Assembly: GCA_964462945.1 (NCBI GenBank)
Contig: CAYWZW010000100.1
Coordinates: forward strand, 1-15,790
Direction: 5' to 3'
DNA length: 15,790 nucleotides
DNA from: GCA-020343675 sp964462945
Lineage (GTDB): Bacteria; Planctomycetota; Phycisphaerae; Sedimentisphaerales; Anaerobacaceae
A program made the position numbers and the translations under genes. Of the stretch, positions 14,574-15,790 are shown piece after piece. Position 1 is the stretch's first letter; the number at the start of each line of letters is the position of its first letter. The notes under the pieces are model-generated. The model had not been told where the DNA came from. It searched no databases and was given only the letters and a program-made list of their open reading frames with translations.

Positions 14574-14894
14574 CTTAGGAAGCCGAGCGAAAAGGGCAGA
14601 CATCTCGCGAACATCCGGCGATTTCCCTTGACGGCGAGGTGTTGGGTTTGGTATAAGTGATATCGCTGGCATTCGCAGATTCTTAAGTCTTCCAGCAGAC
14701 ATAATTTCCATCGTCTGTTTCGGATTCTCACTTTCCGGCGGACGGCTCACGTTGGGCTTTGGAAGGGAGGCAGCGTTTACTCTTGCAATGATTGTTCCGA
14801 ACAGAACAAGCGGAACGTGCCGACAAGGTGAATGGTCTGGCCGTCAACTTTCTTGGTGTGTGACCGAAGCGTAGCACTATTCGCGTTTTCTCAT
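14574..14894. other. Intergenic stretch upstream of the LamG gene
   Basis: About 320 bases without a convincing gene. Short minus-strand frames exist but show no known motif or ribosome site. A loose ECF-like pair (GGAAC at 14812-14816 and GGTCTGG at 14834-14840) is present, with spacing one base longer than at the sigma operon. The promoter of the LamG gene should lie here but cannot be fixed. Confidence 0.45.
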
Positions 14895-14901
14895 AAGGAG
14901 G
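14895..14901 (+). promoter_or_regulatory. Ribosome binding site of the LamG gene
   Basis: AAGGAGG, six bases before ATG 14908, is a full match to the 16S tail and fixes this start, which is followed at once by a signal peptide. Confidence 0.85.
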
Positions 14902-14907
14902 ACTATC

Positions 14908-15790
14908 ATGTCTAAGAAATTGATTTATCGGGTTTCCTCTGTCTTGTGTCTGAGCCTGGTTCTGACGTGCGTAGTAGAGGCGGATCTCGTGGGTTGGTGG
15001 AGGTTTGAAGAGGGTTCCGGGAGCACCGCCAATGACAGTTCCGGCAATAATCATCACGGGACGGTACTGGGGACCCCGCGATGGGGAGTCGGCCCGGTCG
15101 GCTCCGGCGGCGGCGTTGTCCTCCACCCGGACGGATGCTACGGAATCGACTGCGGCGTCTTTGACCCGACGGATGGGACGGGCCACTTCAGTCTGGCCCT
15201 CTGGGCCTTCTGGGATGGAACGGGCACGTATCAGCATTTTCTGAGTAAGTCGAGTGCATGGGGCGCCGATACGATGATGTTCCAGGTCGAGTTATGGGGC
15301 GCCCATACGGATGCGACCTATACGGACAGGATCGGCATTTCGCATGCACCTGTCGGGTCGATTCCTTTCTCCATTATGCCCAAGGGGGAATGGGTCCACG
15401 TGGCCCTTACGTTTGACGGAACCAACGCCATCGTTTATCTCAACGGCGTCGATGAGCAGGGCCCCAAACCATTCTCCATCGGTCCGAACGTCAACGCCCA
15501 GGTCGAAATCGGATATACGAGCACACGTCCCAGCAATATCTATCGAACTTTTGAAGGGACGCTCGACGAAGTCCGCCTGTACAGCCACGCCCTGTCGCAG
15601 GTCGAGGTCTTGAGTGCGATGAAGGGAGAGCCCTGGCCGTACGCCTTTGGCCCGGAGCCGGCTGACGGCGCCGTCCTCAAGGACACATGGGTCACCATGT
15701 CGTGGAAGCCGGGCGATCTTGCCGTGTCTCACGATGTCTATTTGGGTGACAATCTCGACGACGTGAACAATGCGACCAGGCAGAGCCAGA
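14908..15790 (+). CDS. Secreted LamG-domain protein, 5' part
   Basis: The frame is open from ATG 14908 to the window edge without a stop, giving 294 residues of a longer protein. A signal peptide (MSKKLIYRVSSVLCLSLVLT, cleavage likely after VEA at residue 25) is followed by a concanavalin-like LamG domain (about 26-240). Its typical segments are LVGWWRFEEGSGSTANDSSG, HFSLALWAFWDG, EWVHVALTFDGTNAIVYLNG and FEGTLDEVRLYSHALS. A second module begins near 245 (YAFGPEPADGAVLKDTWVTM, then SHDVYLGDNLDDVNNAT), which in planctomycete relatives is an Ig- or fibronectin-like repeat. Such proteins are thought to act at the cell surface in glycan binding; no enzymatic motif is visible. It probably ends with a module like the one at the left edge of the window. 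Confidence 0.9.
   Translation, partial: MSKKLIYRVSSVLCLSLVLTCVVEADLVGWWRFEEGSGSTANDSSGNNHHGTVLGTPRWGVGPVGSGGGVVLHPDGCYGIDCGVFDPTDGTGHFSLALWAFWDGTGTYQHFLSKSSAWGADTMMFQVELWGAHTDATYTDRIGISHAPVGSIPFSIMPKGEWVHVALTFDGTNAIVYLNGVDEQGPKPFSIGPNVNAQVEIGYTSTRPSNIYRTFEGTLDEVRLYSHALSQVEVLSAMKGEPWPYAFGPEPADGAVLKDTWVTMSWKPGDLAVSHDVYLGDNLDDVNNATRQSQ

Noticed and set aside
14568..14750. Minus-strand 60-codon frame from GTG, ending in the MITE target duplication
   Set aside because: No ribosome site, no recognisable motif. Removing the MITE leaves the same stop, so it is not a gene broken by the insertion.
14728..15237. Minus-strand frame of 169 codons overlapping the LamG gene start
   Set aside because: The + strand has a strong ribosome site, signal peptide and LamG motifs; the antisense product is low-complexity and has no motif.

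Overview
The window looks like a chromosomal stretch from a planctomycete, probably Phycisphaerae or a relative. I infer this from its gene families: secreted LamG-type proteins with the C-terminal modules common in that group, a BlaI regulator paired with an M56 (BlaR1-like) membrane peptidase, an ECF sigma/anti-sigma pair, a lipoprotein alpha-L-fucosidase and two GroEL paralogues. No RNA gene, CRISPR array or phage gene is visible. The taxonomic call rests on remembered family resemblance, not on a search.

Layout. Positions 1-289 hold the 3' end of a large secreted protein, closed by a rho-independent terminator (336-372). On the + strand follows a tight operon: ECF sigma factor (563-1204, TTG start), a transmembrane anti-sigma-like protein (1201-2238) and an isochorismatase-family hydrolase (2241-2780). 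A sequence matching the sigma-E consensus lies just before the sigma gene and suggests autoregulation. Next comes a second + strand signalling operon, a BlaI/MecI-type repressor (2942-3397) overlapping a 1021-residue M56 peptidase (3378-6443). Where BlaR1 carries a penicillin-binding sensor, this protein carries calcium-loop repeats, a transglutaminase-like domain and two CARDB domains. Two tandem 20-bp near-repeats at the promoter look like the repressor's operators.

The middle of the window is a long minus-strand cluster read from right to left: groEL2 (14020-12371), alpha-L-fucosidase lipoprotein (12262-10823), groES (10782-10492), groEL1 (10415-8796), dnaJ (8723-7593), grpE (7593-6976) and an FmdB-type zinc ribbon protein (6970-6650). 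Gaps are 108, 40, 76 and 72 bases, then one-base or near overlaps, so much of it could be a single transcription unit. The chaperones serve folding in the cytoplasm. The fucosidase is an exported enzyme and is the odd member. No dnaK and no convincing CIRCE element is visible.

The right end holds an 887-base gap between the divergent groEL2 and a LamG gene. In it lies a 197-bp MITE-like element with 25-bp perfect inverted repeats, two internal hairpins and a 7-bp flanking duplication. The final gene (14908 to the window edge) is the start of a secreted LamG protein, of the same broad class as the fragment at position 1.
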